This document shows positions 1-7,815 of a DNA stretch of 21,706 nt, one piece after another (the first letter of the stretch is position 1; the number at the start of each line of letters is the position of its first letter). Source of the stretch: a virus; the IMG/VR virus record IMGVR_UViG_3300009702_000093, positions 1-21,706 of that record. The stretch is one strand, 5' to 3'. The position numbers and the translations under genes were made by a program. The notes beneath the pieces were generated by a model. That model searched no databases, had not been told where the DNA came from, and was given only the letters and a program-made list of their open reading frames with translations.

Positions 1-123
1 AGCGCAGGGAACCCGCGTAGCGGGCAAACCGTTGCCGGCGAAAAGGCGTACCACCCGTGACGATTTCACCCACCCTTCAACGGCAATTCCCGGTTAACGG
101 GGGACGGTTTATTTAACTTTTCA
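1..123. other. possible host flank outside the prophage right end
   Basis: No coding region is supported here. The stretch holds two small inverted repeats: CCCGC-GTA-GCGGG at 12-24 and CCCG-GTTAA-CGGG at 89-101. If the phage end is at 124, as the repeat structure beside it suggests, this is host chromosome. The five bases next to 124 would then be the target duplication, which can only be confirmed with the other prophage end. It could instead still be phage DNA. Confidence 0.35.
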
Positions 124-130
124 TGTAAAG

Positions 131-173
131 CGCGACTTGGTTTGCGGTGCGTTTCAACATGGTTTGCGTTGAC
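131..173. repeat. two direct 22-bp-spaced transposase-type end repeats
   Basis: TGGTTTGCG occurs at 138-146 and again at 160-168, exactly 22 bp apart. Matching bases outside this core (C, A and C just before it, TG just after it) give roughly 14 of 19 identities between the two units. The right end of Mu carries contiguous 22-bp MuA-binding sites (R1, R2) a few bases from the terminal TG/CA. Here a TG sits at 124-125, about 6 bp outside the first unit, so the geometry matches. Identity as transposase sites is inferred from spacing and position, not from a known consensus. Confidence 0.55.
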
Positions 174-907
174 TAAAAAAGCGCCAATGTGGCCGATTGC
201 TTGGGGCCGTCCTCGGCATTCTGATTCCAGATAAGCAGCTCCTGAGCCTCACTACCGTCGCCGCCGCCGACCGTATAGGTGATCCCCAGCGTCTCCATGT
301 GGAGGCCATCGAAAGCACGCCGCATTTCCGGGTGATCATTGACGCTGATGACCATCGATCCGGCTATGGATCTGGACAGCTCAGCCATCTGATCATATTG
401 CTCCAGGCCGAACTCGACACCATACCCTTCTGTGGCCCAGTAGGGCGGATCCATGTAGAAGAGCGTGTGGGCTCTATCATACTTATCCACAACCTTCTGC
501 CAGGGCAAATTCTCGATATGGGCAGACTGCAGCCGTAGGTGGGCCTGGCTCATATCCTCCTCGATCCGGAGCAGGTTCAGGCGTGGCGGCGAGGTGGTGG
601 CCGTGCCGAATACCTGGCCCTGGACCTTACCCCCGAATGACAGTTTCTGCAGGTAGAAAAACCGGGCAGCCCGCTGGATATCGGTCAGGGTTTCCGGTTC
701 GGTCATCTGGTGCCATTCGTAGATCTGGCGGCTGCTCAAAGCCCATTTAAACTGCCTGATAAACTCCTCTAAATGGTGTTTGATGACCCGGTACAGATTC
801 ACCAGTTCACCATTGATATCGTTGATCACCTCGACGTGGCAGGGGGCCTTGCCTGGCTCACAGTGATATCCCACTGTGGGTTGGGGTCCGGTCACGTGTT
901 CGTGCAC
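173..907 (-). CDS. D12-class DNA adenine methyltransferase, N-terminally truncated
   Basis: This 244-residue protein resembles phage Dam-like (MethyltransfD12) enzymes that methylate adenine N6 with SAM. Catalytic motif IV, DPPY, is clear at residues 153-156. The family segment VEVINDINGELVNLYR is at about 25-40. Homologues begin with a K-W-x-GGK segment and the SAM-binding FxGxG motif I just before VEVIND. Here that part is reduced to about 24 residues with no FxGxG, so about 30 or more residues appear lost. The start is a GTG at 907. An in-frame TAA at 929-931 (also the stop of the neighbouring gene) rules out a longer form. The gene is the last one before the phage end, where Mu carries its DNA-modification gene mom, so an anti-restriction role is the natural inference. 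Without motif I the enzyme may be inactive. Confidence 0.75.
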   Translation of the reverse strand: MHEHVTGPQPTVGYHCEPGKAPCHVEVINDINGELVNLYRVIKHHLEEFIRQFKWALSSRQIYEWHQMTEPETLTDIQRAARFFYLQKLSFGGKVQGQVFGTATTSPPRLNLLRIEEDMSQAHLRLQSAHIENLPWQKVVDKYDRAHTLFYMDPPYWATEGYGVEFGLEQYDQMAELSRSIAGSMVISVNDHPEMRRAFDGLHMETLGITYTVGGGDGSEAQELLIWNQNAEDGPKQSATLALF

Positions 908-928
908 GTGGCCGGTCGCCCTCTCTCT

Positions 929-1249
929 TTAATTCGCCTCGAGTAGCGGTTCGCGGTACTCATCCCACTTATCAGGCAGTGGCTGTGTTCGCCTGAACCA
1001 GTTTCTGGTTATCTTCACAGCAAACCAGTATAGACGGGCCAGCCAACGTGGTGCGCCAAGCTCAATCAGGTATGCATGGAAGATTCGATCGGCTTCTTTG
1101 ACTGGCACAATCGCATGCCGACGCAGAAAGTCGTGGAGTTTGCAAGCTGGCTTGAGATCTTTACCAAAAAACCTGTCTGGTGAAAATGTGCATCCGTCAG
1201 ACTTGAACTCTGGAGGAACTCGCCAACCTCTAAATATCGGATCATTCAT
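929..1249 (-). CDS. small phospholipase A2-like / DUF1353-like protein
   Basis: A 106-residue protein with a compact pattern: SDGCT at residues 17-21, SPD at 23-25, ACKLHD at 35-40, and EAD at 52-54 before a hydrophobic helix with LARLYWFAVKI. A Cys-x-x-His-Asp motif after a DGC loop recalls the small prokaryotic phospholipase A2 fold. The HD...EAD...Y-AV spacing also recalls phage DUF1353 proteins. No signal peptide is visible. ATG at 1249 overlaps the fibre gene stop (ATGA), so it is translated with the tail genes. A role in attack on or exit from the host envelope is possible but unproven. The family choice is uncertain; the HD-motif enzyme character is the better-supported part. Confidence 0.5.
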   Translation of the reverse strand: MNDPIFRGWRVPPEFKSDGCTFSPDRFFGKDLKPACKLHDFLRRHAIVPVKEADRIFHAYLIELGAPRWLARLYWFAVKITRNWFRRTQPLPDKWDEYREPLLEAN

Positions 1250-1791
1250 CCTATCTTACGGAACTCAGCAGATGTATAAACTTCATTAGCCCACGACAGC
1301 GCAAACCCAAATCCATTAAATGCTTTACTGCTTTGACACCGATGTTGGACTTCGAAAACGGTCTGTGAACTGATAGTGAAGAGGCCCGAAATGACGGACC
1401 TGCTCGTTGAGTTGACGCCTTGTTCATTTGTCCCCAATAGGACTGTCACAGAATTCGTGACGTCTCTCAACCTGGATTGGTTCCCATTAACAGTCCATGC
1501 CGGACATGTTATATAAGCCACATAAGTTCCTGGTTCCAGGGTTATCTGATTACCCGCAAGAGCGGATAGGTTGTTGACATCTGAATCCGTTGTATTTAGA
1601 TCGCGTGTTTGCCATGCGCCAGCGTTAAATGTCCCGCCACTGGTACCTGAAGTCTTTACATCACTGATTTTGATATAACCAGTGATGATCGAGTCGAGAA
1701 GGTCTAAATCACCATTCAGCTTACCATCCCACCCATTGCTGCCTGGATCAGGCTTAATGAGTTTAAGGTTTTGAGTCAGTGTGTCAGCCAC
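1246..1791 (-). CDS. tail fibre / receptor-binding-type protein
   Basis: A 181-residue protein. The N-terminus (LTQNLKLIKPDPGSNGWDG, then LNGDLDLLDSI) matches the short attachment segment that opens many phage tail-fibre and tail-tip proteins. Residues from about 80 on form an all-beta domain with EPGTYVAYITCPA and later FEVQH, consistent with a compact jelly-roll fibre tip. The start is GTG at 1791, backed by a strong Shine-Dalgarno ACCTCCT on the plus strand (1798-1804) with a 6-nt spacer. The codon overlaps the previous stop as TAGTG. GC is near 45-50%, below the head genes, which is common in exchanged host-range genes. The exact receptor is unknown. Confidence 0.7.
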   Translation of the reverse strand: MADTLTQNLKLIKPDPGSNGWDGKLNGDLDLLDSIITGYIKISDVKTSGTSGGTFNAGAWQTRDLNTTDSDVNNLSALAGNQITLEPGTYVAYITCPAWTVNGNQSRLRDVTNSVTVLLGTNEQGVNSTSRSVISGLFTISSQTVFEVQHRCQSSKAFNGFGFALSWANEVYTSAEFRKIG

Positions 1792-2654
1792 TAGAGCACC
1801 TCCTGAAATTGAACGGGTGCGTTTGCATTGCCAGCAAACGCCTGGCGTAGAGTGAGCTGGTCAAACACGCCATAGTAGGTTGTTGATTCTTGCTCAAAGC
1901 CACCAATAGGGCGTTGCACAAGGATGAAGGGCTTGTTTTTACCGAGCAGCATATGAATGATCCAGATACGGTCCCTGTCCGAATCCGTTAGCCAGTCCAG
2001 AGAGAACGACAGAATGGTCCGGTCAGTACGTGGATTCCCATAATATTGACCGCCTCTCGACTCACGCCGCCGTGTACGATTCTGCCTTGATCGTCCCGAT
2101 CCAAAGCTGAAGTTCTCTTGCGGAGACCACCCTGGTCCTAAATAGGCAATGCCACATTGATAGTACGATACGGTTGGATCATTGAACGTGATCCTCCAGT
2201 ATCTTGCCGTTAAAGCCGGGGCTATTTTTGCCATCAGTATTGGTCTTAGAACTGACCTCGCATCAGCGATTGACAGACCGCTGATAAAGATATCAAAACC
2301 ACCGTACAAACCCTCACCATACGGTAATGCGCCGTAGCCATACGTTGGCTGGTAGGGCTGTAATATCTGGTTCAGTACCTGTGTTGCACCACCGAGCGCA
2401 TCACTCCAGGCTTCCAATGTCACCGTTCCTGACAATGTCAGGTTGTGGTCTACCAGCGCGAAGGCCTGAACCTGGTCCTCGTCGGCTGCCAGCGTGATAT
2501 CAATGCTTTGCACGCCGCCCTGTGCAGACCTGTACATGATCGTTCGTTGTGGGTCCTGCAGGTTCGTGACGGGCATGGCTGCGGCCTGTGACGACGCTGT
2601 GAGCACCGCCCTGTCGACCTGGTTATCGTGTAGTAGCATGATCGGCTGATTCAT
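1791..2654 (-). CDS. tail tip / baseplate-type structural protein
   Basis: A tail protein of 287 residues if translated from ATG at 2654. An ATG two codons earlier (2660) directly abuts the Shine-Dalgarno GGAGGT (plus-strand ACCTCC, 2661-2666) with no spacer, so the 2654 start with a 6-nt spacer is preferred. It also gives an ATGA overlap with the upstream gene. The protein is mostly beta. It has a Gly/Tyr-rich stretch near residues 105-120 and an Arg-rich stretch near 190-205 (RSRQNRTRRRESRGG). Its place between the larger tip protein and the fibre, and its size, suit the distal tail of B3/D3112-type phages. No enzymatic motif is seen, and the exact role is inferred from context. Confidence 0.65.
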   Translation of the reverse strand: MNQPIMLLHDNQVDRAVLTASSQAAAMPVTNLQDPQRTIMYRSAQGGVQSIDITLAADEDQVQAFALVDHNLTLSGTVTLEAWSDALGGATQVLNQILQPYQPTYGYGALPYGEGLYGGFDIFISGLSIADARSVLRPILMAKIAPALTARYWRITFNDPTVSYYQCGIAYLGPGWSPQENFSFGSGRSRQNRTRRRESRGGQYYGNPRTDRTILSFSLDWLTDSDRDRIWIIHMLLGKNKPFILVQRPIGGFEQESTTYYGVFDQLTLRQAFAGNANAPVQFQEVL

Positions 2655-4138
2655 CCCCATACCTCCAGGTCAATGAGAGGAATCTCGCCATCCCACTTGT
2701 CGACCATGCCCGTGACAATGTGGTCTCCATCAACATCACTGGTATCAATCAGTGAAGACGAATCGCCAAGCTCTAAGGGTGGATCTGTAAACGGCACCGT
2801 TACCGTCGTCCTTTTCCGCTTTACGCCGAATAGCGATATGGCCCGGATCGCGACAGCGACTGCGGGTGTCTCATTATCAAAAAAGGTTTCAATCCGCTTT
2901 GCCGTGATGGCATAGGAATATTTTGACTTCACTGTCACATCGTCGACAGGTGACTCATAGCCCTCACTGGACAACCATGTCCTGTAATCCAGAGATACTG
3001 TTGATGCAGGTTGGGTGATACGTGTCCAGTTTCGTCCATAGAGCAAGGGCACTGACCAGATAACATCGCGCTCCTCGCGCCATTTAATATCTGACAACTG
3101 CCGTGTTTCATCGAATACTTCTCCACCTGACACCGGCACTGTGAACAGCCGCGCACGCAGCTTGCTCTGGCGTGTAAACCCCCACCATCCAATGATCCCC
3201 TGCATCAGTTTGGTGATGACATCGGCGAGCCGCTGGCGTGTGTTGATGTAAATGCCGATGGCATCTGCTGGCAGGCCGGTGATATCGATATCCGCTGGTA
3301 CGACACTGCCATAGGTGCGTGATAGCCAGTCGATAATCTGCGTCGTCGAACTCAGCCAGGTAGCGCCATCCATCATGCCCTGGACGTCGCAGGTCAGCTG
3401 GCCAGTAGGTTTTACGCCGAGCGTGATGGTCGCGTTAACGGTATCAACGCTGAACTCACCAGCGGCCGGAGCGCCGGCCACTTTCGTCAATGCTATGCCG
3501 TTGTCATAAACGGCCGTCACATCCTGAATTGGCCCGTCATTCACCTGTGCAACGAGGTTTAACGTATCGATGAACACCGGTGTTATGTTGCGGCAGGTGC
3601 CGAGGCACAGCGGCTTTGCTTTGCCGATGTTTGACGGTGGGAAGTTCGCGCTCTCTGTGCCGTCATACACGGCGGCTGGAATCTCGATGGCATTAAACTG
3701 TGCCTGGCGATCCAGCACCTGGACGGTAATGCCTTCGTCGGGGTTTCCTGAGCGCTCGCCTATGATGCCCTCCAACACGATCGCCCTGTCTGACCAGGCG
3801 ATTTCACTTCGCGGTCCCGTCAGGCAGAGGCGTAGCAACTTATCGCGTATATCAGCCGTTGACAGATCGGTGTTGCCCGCCATTTTGGTGGCCAGCGTCA
3901 GTGGCCCCCAGGCCGGTACGGATTGCCCACCCCAAACCTCCTGGATCCTGCGTGACAGGCGCGGTACGCCGCCTTCGGCAATAATCGGCGAGTACGGCTG
4001 GTTTGCCACCGCATCACCGGGTTCCGTGAAGTACGGTGTGTCCGACAGGTAGACCGGTGAGGCGCCATTTGGATCGATATCGACCAGCAATACCTTTTCA
4101 GTATCGAGGCGCTGGAGGTGCTGGGCCAGCGTCGTCAT
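2651..4138 (-). CDS. tail hub / tip protein
   Basis: A 495-residue protein directly downstream of the tape measure, the usual place for distal-tail and hub proteins. The N-terminus (LLVDIDPNGASPVYLSDTPY) and the long beta-rich body look like tail-tip proteins of Mu-like siphoviruses. Near the C-terminus FTDPPLELGDSSSLIDTSDVD resembles the LGD segment of hub-like domains, where a path out of the tail closes. No protease or lysozyme motif was recognised. ATG at 4138 overlaps the stop of a short in-frame segment after the tape measure (ATGA), so it is likely to be translationally coupled. Confidence 0.65.
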   Translation of the reverse strand: MTTLAQHLQRLDTEKVLLVDIDPNGASPVYLSDTPYFTEPGDAVANQPYSPIIAEGGVPRLSRRIQEVWGGQSVPAWGPLTLATKMAGNTDLSTADIRDKLLRLCLTGPRSEIAWSDRAIVLEGIIGERSGNPDEGITVQVLDRQAQFNAIEIPAAVYDGTESANFPPSNIGKAKPLCLGTCRNITPVFIDTLNLVAQVNDGPIQDVTAVYDNGIALTKVAGAPAAGEFSVDTVNATITLGVKPTGQLTCDVQGMMDGATWLSSTTQIIDWLSRTYGSVVPADIDITGLPADAIGIYINTRQRLADVITKLMQGIIGWWGFTRQSKLRARLFTVPVSGGEVFDETRQLSDIKWREERDVIWSVPLLYGRNWTRITQPASTVSLDYRTWLSSEGYESPVDDVTVKSKYSYAITAKRIETFFDNETPAVAVAIRAISLFGVKRKRTTVTVPFTDPPLELGDSSSLIDTSDVDGDHIVTGMVDKWDGEIPLIDLEVWG

Positions 4139-4245
4139 GGCGCCACTCCGTTAGCGTGCACTACAATCTCTCCCTGCTGACTCCTGGCGAGTATGTCATT
4201 GATCGTCTGTTCCTGTATGACACGTCCATCAAGGGCGAACGTTAT
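4135..4245 (-). CDS. 36-codon open segment in frame after the tape-measure amber stop, no canonical start
   Basis: Directly after the tape-measure TAG (4248-4246) the same frame stays open for 36 codons. It ends in a TGA that overlaps the next gene's ATG as ATGA. The peptide begins ITFALDGRVIQEQT and ends GEIVVHANGVAP, which looks like ordinary soluble protein and not noise. There is no ATG, GTG or TTG near its beginning; the first codon is ATA, and no Shine-Dalgarno precedes it. Options are amber readthrough that extends the tape measure, a separate small gene with a mutated (ATG to ATA) or rare start, or chance. The tight junction with the following gene favours a real, once-translated segment. 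Confidence 0.35.
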   Translation of the reverse strand: MTFALDGRVIQEQTINDILARSQQGEIVVHANGVAP

Positions 4246-7200
4246 CTAAATCGGTGGCAGGTCAGACGTCTGATTCGTGGCGTTGCGGTCCTGAACAGCC
4301 AAGAGCGCCGCCACCAGCTGGTCTGTCAGTTGCTGGAACTGCGGTCCTGATGCGAACGCGTCACGGCCAGCAGCAATCAAATTCTGTGCTGTGGCGTTCA
4401 GCGAACCGATGTTGTTGTCTGCGAGCGCCGTATTGAAATCCGCCACCAGCGCATCGATCTGCTGCACCGGCGTGAGCGATTGACGCGTGAGCTGCGTGAT
4501 CAGGTCATTGAGTGAGCCGAATTGCTCCTGGATGATCTGTGTTCGCTCCAGTGCGGTTAGCCGCTCGACTTCGTTGAGTTTACGGCCCAACGCCGTGGCA
4601 TTATCGATCCGCTCCTGGGCAACCTTTGCCTGATTCTCAAGCGCGAGCTTTGCCGGATCCTGAATCGCCAGAATCTGGTCACGTATCGATTTATCAAAAT
4701 CCGATCCCAGCTTGGCGATCTGCTCGCTACGTTTGCGCTCGACCTCCTGAATGCTGAAGCCGAGTTTCTTGGCGGCGCCTGCCAGCTGGTCGAACTTGCT
4801 GTTCAGGGCGTTGATCGCCTGCTGCGCCGCGTTAATCGGCTCACCCGGGTCCCTGAACAAGTTGATCAACTGCACGATCTCACCGGCCTTGTTGACCAGG
4901 GCTTTCACATTACCTTGTTTGGCGGCTATCCCATCGAGTAGTTTCGATGCCACCTGATTGTTGGCCAGCGAATCGATAATAGTGACCAGGCGCTCTTTGG
5001 CCACTGTGAAAATCTCGTTATCGAATTTATGGGCTTTGATGCGCGTTCCGACGCCTATGCTTCCCTTTGTGAGACCGGCCTTCACCGTAGCGACCTGTGA
5101 GGTGGTGAGCAGCTTGGCGATGGTCGTATCGATGGTGGACAGGAGGTCGGTTATCCCCTTACCTAATCCGCCGCCGAAGTTGTTGCTTCGATCCGTCAGA
5201 CCGACGACGCCGAATGGCGTGGTGCGCACGTTATTGAAGCGTGCGGCCTGGGCGGTGCTTAAATCCGTGGCTGTGCCGACCTGGACTTTGACCTTTGACT
5301 TGCCGAAGCCGAGGGCGCTACCGATGGCGTTGCCGACGATATCACCCACGAATGAACCGATAGCTGCACCGATCGGACCACCGAAAAAAGCGCCAACGCC
5401 TCCGAGAACAACGCTGCCGACTGTGCCACCGTCATTCGTGCGGATTCCGAGTTGCCCGGAGGCGAAGTTGCCTAAGCGATTGCCGGCGAATCCTGCTCCG
5501 AGCGCAAGCGCGGCCGTGCCGAGTGAGGCCGTGCTCAGTGGCCCAAGGCCTGGGACGTTGATAAACCCGGCTCCAGTGGTACCCGCCGCACTTGCAGCGC
5601 CTGCGCCACCGGGCAGGAATTTCGCGATCGCGGGGCCGATGAATGGCACCTTGGATAGGGATGCAGCGATGCCAGTGGGTGCGCCCCCGGCTGTACCGGC
5701 TGCTCCACCACCTAATTGCTGTGTGACACTGGCAATGGCAGACTGTGAAATACCCAGTGAGCTGCCTACGCTGGTGACGATCGGGATAATGATTTTCCTC
5801 GATGCCGCCAATGTCAGGAGATCCGCAAGCAAGTCTTTGAAAATATTTTTAACCTTATCGGCAAGCCCCTTGAATCCATCTACGCCATCATCGAGCACCT
5901 GCCGGAAGGTATCGCGGAAGGATTGGCGTATTGTTGTTGCTGTGTCCTTGTAGATCTGTGCGATCGGATTTACAGCCTTGGCGAGGCCATTGGATTTATC
6001 GATCGCTGATTTCAGCTCTTTATTGAGTGCCTTTAAGGCCTTCTGATATTCAGCAGCGGACAGGTGTGGCTTGAGCGCATTGAGTTCCTTCAGTGACTGG
6101 TTATAGTCCTTTTGCGCTTTGCGTACCGGGAGGAGTCTGTCCAACAGGGACTTCTGCGCATCACTCATTTTGAAGGCGGCTTTTGCGCCATTATTTTGTG
6201 CCTTGGCCGTGCTGTTGAGTGCTGCTGCAGACTGATTTGCTGAAGCGCGTAATTCATCGAACTTCTTGCGCGATGCATCGATGAGCGCGTTGGCTTTGTC
6301 CAGTGGCAGGTTGCTGCCTAATTCTGATAATTCTAATTTAATATCAGCAATTTCTGCCTTGAATTGAAGGACAGTAAGTTTGTTTTTTGCGATCACCTCT
6401 TTTTGTTGTTTTGTCAACTCACTGAATGGGTGCCTCAGATTGAAATAGGCTTCACTCACTAAAGAAGCACCTTGCACAAGTCTTAATTCAAGCTCTGCAT
6501 CAGCCAATCTCAAGATGTTAAACGCGTCAACAACACCGAGAACACTTGTCGAGATAAGAGCAAAACCTTTGATCACAACCGCAGCACCTTCAAACAGCGA
6601 TTCTGACCAGGTAATAGCCTGATTCGTGCTGATATCAAGATTCTTGCCCAGCTCTTGCAGGAAAGAACTCTCAACCAGCGATATGGTCAGTCCAAGTTTT
6701 TCATTCGAGTCACTTAGCGCATTTTTGAACTGGTCAATGCCGCCAGTCGCGGTTTGACCGAGTGCCTTATTGATGCCACTGACCTGGCTTTCCATGTCGC
6801 GCAGGATAAGGGTAAAGTCCTTGGTGCGTTTTGCCTCATCTGAAAGTGTGATGCCGACACGGCTGAGTTCGCCGGTCATCCCCAGGCTGGCCTTGCCGAC
6901 CAGGTTAGCGGCACTGACAACATCGCCACCCATTTTTGCAGCAAGATCGACCATCACACGTGTCGCGCGCGGCAAGACGTTATCGGCGATATCGGAATAC
7001 GTTGTGAGGAATGATTGGCCCTGGATAATGGCCTCATCACCAATGATGCCTTGACGCTGTATCTGTGCGGCAAGGTTCTGAAGATTCTGGGACAGCCCAA
7101 CCGTGGTTCGCCCCATGCTGGTGATCGAGGCGTCCAGTGCGGCGACCGCCTGCTCTTGCTTTTTGAAATCGGCGACGAATTCAGATGCTTTTCTGAGGCT

Positions 7201-7455
7201 TACATACGTAGCTACCAGGCCGATCAATGTCCGCCCAAGGTTTTTACTGCGGTCGTTTAAGGTCTTTGCACTTTTCGCGCCACGCTGGTTTGAAGAAGTA
7301 AACTTATCGGTATCACGTGCCGCGCCCTTGGCTGATTTGCCCGCCTTGCTGGTGCTTTGCGCCAGTTTGTCGAGTTCCCGCTGTGACACGCGGACCTGAC
7401 CGACAAGGCCTGATCCGTCTGCTTTCAATCGAAGTGTTACATCAAGCTCAGACAT
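4246..7455 (-). CDS. tape measure protein
   Basis: At 1069 residues this is the longest gene, in the normal place between the tail chaperone pair and the tip proteins. It sets tail length and is ejected with the DNA. The N-terminal third has a basic coiled-coil-like start (residues 1-90), then the conserved tape-measure region with GGDVVSAANLVGKASLGMTG and GQTATGGIDQFKNALSDS. Hydrophobic stretches occur near residues 290-320 (VVIKGFALISTSVLGVV). A Gly/Ala-rich segment around 590-730 has several glycine-zipper-like runs (GGPIGAAIGSFVGDIVGNAI). The C-terminal part is helical. The start ATG at 7455 follows the chaperone stop by 6 nt. It ends in TAG, after which the frame is open again. The 6300-6680 part is markedly AT-richer than the rest, which suggests mosaic exchange. 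Confidence 0.93.
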   Translation of the reverse strand: MSELDVTLRLKADGSGLVGQVRVSQRELDKLAQSTSKAGKSAKGAARDTDKFTSSNQRGAKSAKTLNDRSKNLGRTLIGLVATYVSLRKASEFVADFKKQEQAVAALDASITSMGRTTVGLSQNLQNLAAQIQRQGIIGDEAIIQGQSFLTTYSDIADNVLPRATRVMVDLAAKMGGDVVSAANLVGKASLGMTGELSRVGITLSDEAKRTKDFTLILRDMESQVSGINKALGQTATGGIDQFKNALSDSNEKLGLTISLVESSFLQELGKNLDISTNQAITWSESLFEGAAVVIKGFALISTSVLGVVDAFNILRLADAELELRLVQGASLVSEAYFNLRHPFSELTKQQKEVIAKNKLTVLQFKAEIADIKLELSELGSNLPLDKANALIDASRKKFDELRASANQSAAALNSTAKAQNNGAKAAFKMSDAQKSLLDRLLPVRKAQKDYNQSLKELNALKPHLSAAEYQKALKALNKELKSAIDKSNGLAKAVNPIAQIYKDTATTIRQSFRDTFRQVLDDGVDGFKGLADKVKNIFKDLLADLLTLAASRKIIIPIVTSVGSSLGISQSAIASVTQQLGGGAAGTAGGAPTGIAASLSKVPFIGPAIAKFLPGGAGAASAAGTTGAGFINVPGLGPLSTASLGTAALALGAGFAGNRLGNFASGQLGIRTNDGGTVGSVVLGGVGAFFGGPIGAAIGSFVGDIVGNAIGSALGFGKSKVKVQVGTATDLSTAQAARFNNVRTTPFGVVGLTDRSNNFGGGLGKGITDLLSTIDTTIAKLLTTSQVATVKAGLTKGSIGVGTRIKAHKFDNEIFTVAKERLVTIIDSLANNQVASKLLDGIAAKQGNVKALVNKAGEIVQLINLFRDPGEPINAAQQAINALNSKFDQLAGAAKKLGFSIQEVERKRSEQIAKLGSDFDKSIRDQILAIQDPAKLALENQAKVAQERIDNATALGRKLNEVERLTALERTQIIQEQFGSLNDLITQLTRQSLTPVQQIDALVADFNTALADNNIGSLNATAQNLIAAGRDAFASGPQFQQLTDQLVAALLAVQDRNATNQTSDLPPI

Positions 7456-7461
7456 ACTGGC

Positions 7462-7809
7462 TCAGCGTTCCTCATTAAGGGCGTTAACCGCTGACGACTC
7501 CATCACCCGCAACCCTTTGAACATCTCCGGCGTGACATCCATCTCTGCGAACCTCACCGCACTATCGATGGCGGTATAGTCCAGACCGATCACGCCACCC
7601 ATTGATCCGGTGCGCCACTGGGTCTGTACCAGCAGGAACAGTTGCACCGTGTCCCAGTTTTCCGGCCAGACTTCGAATTCATCCTGTTCCTGTGACTGGC
7701 TGTACGCCGCTTTTACATCATCGGAGGCGTCCCAGGCATCCAGGTCCGCCTCCACATCGTCACTACCTTCGGGTTTACGCGCGGCCCAGTGACGAGCCGC
7801 GTCAATCAG
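7462..7809 (-). CDS. tail assembly chaperone, -1 frame extension (DUF1799-like)
   Basis: This is the second half of a G/GT-type chaperone pair. After a -1 slip on A AAA AAC the frame continues LIDAARHWAARKPEGSDDVE and runs through a domain of about 97 residues with DEFEVWPENWDTVQLF and TQWRTGSMGG. These match the small phage DUF1799 family found in this position. A GTG at 7755 could start it alone, but no good ribosome-binding site precedes it. The frame is open without interruption back to the slippery site, so fusion to the upstream protein is the expected product. The stop lies 6 nt before the tape-measure ATG, as expected for a chaperone that loads onto the tape measure. Confidence 0.8.
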   Translation of the reverse strand: MIDAARHWAARKPEGSDDVEADLDAWDASDDVKAAYSQSQEQDEFEVWPENWDTVQLFLLVQTQWRTGSMGGVIGLDYTAIDSAVRFAEMDVTPEMFKGLRVMESSAVNALNEER

Positions 7810-7815
7810 TTTTTT
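7780..7815 (-). promoter_or_regulatory. programmed -1 frameshift signal
   Basis: On the minus strand the heptamer A AAA AAC (plus GTTTTTT, 7809-7815) is in the zero frame as CGA AAA AAC and is followed at once by TGA (7808-7806). Seven nucleotides further on is a 6-bp stem CGCGGC/GCCGCG (plus strand 7796-7801 and 7780-7785) with a 10-nt loop. Slippery heptamer, spacer and stem are the classical arrangement. The -1 frame enters the DUF1799-like domain. A longer pseudoknot was not assessed. Confidence 0.85.

Noticed and set aside
1791-4248. Recoding of TAG as a sense codon across the phage
   Set aside because: TAG ends the tape measure, the 1791 tail gene and the methyltransferase, and the last two are sensible ends followed at once by another gene or the phage end; only the tape measure has a coherent in-frame continuation.
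4958-5953. 331-codon open frame on the plus strand
   Set aside because: It is antisense to the tape measure, Pro/Ala-rich, lacks a ribosome-binding site and has no protein-like motifs; the minus-strand gene explains the sequence.
7809-7815. The T-run as an intrinsic terminator
   Set aside because: It is the coding A AAA AAC heptamer of the frameshift site on the transcribed strand, with the stem downstream and not upstream.
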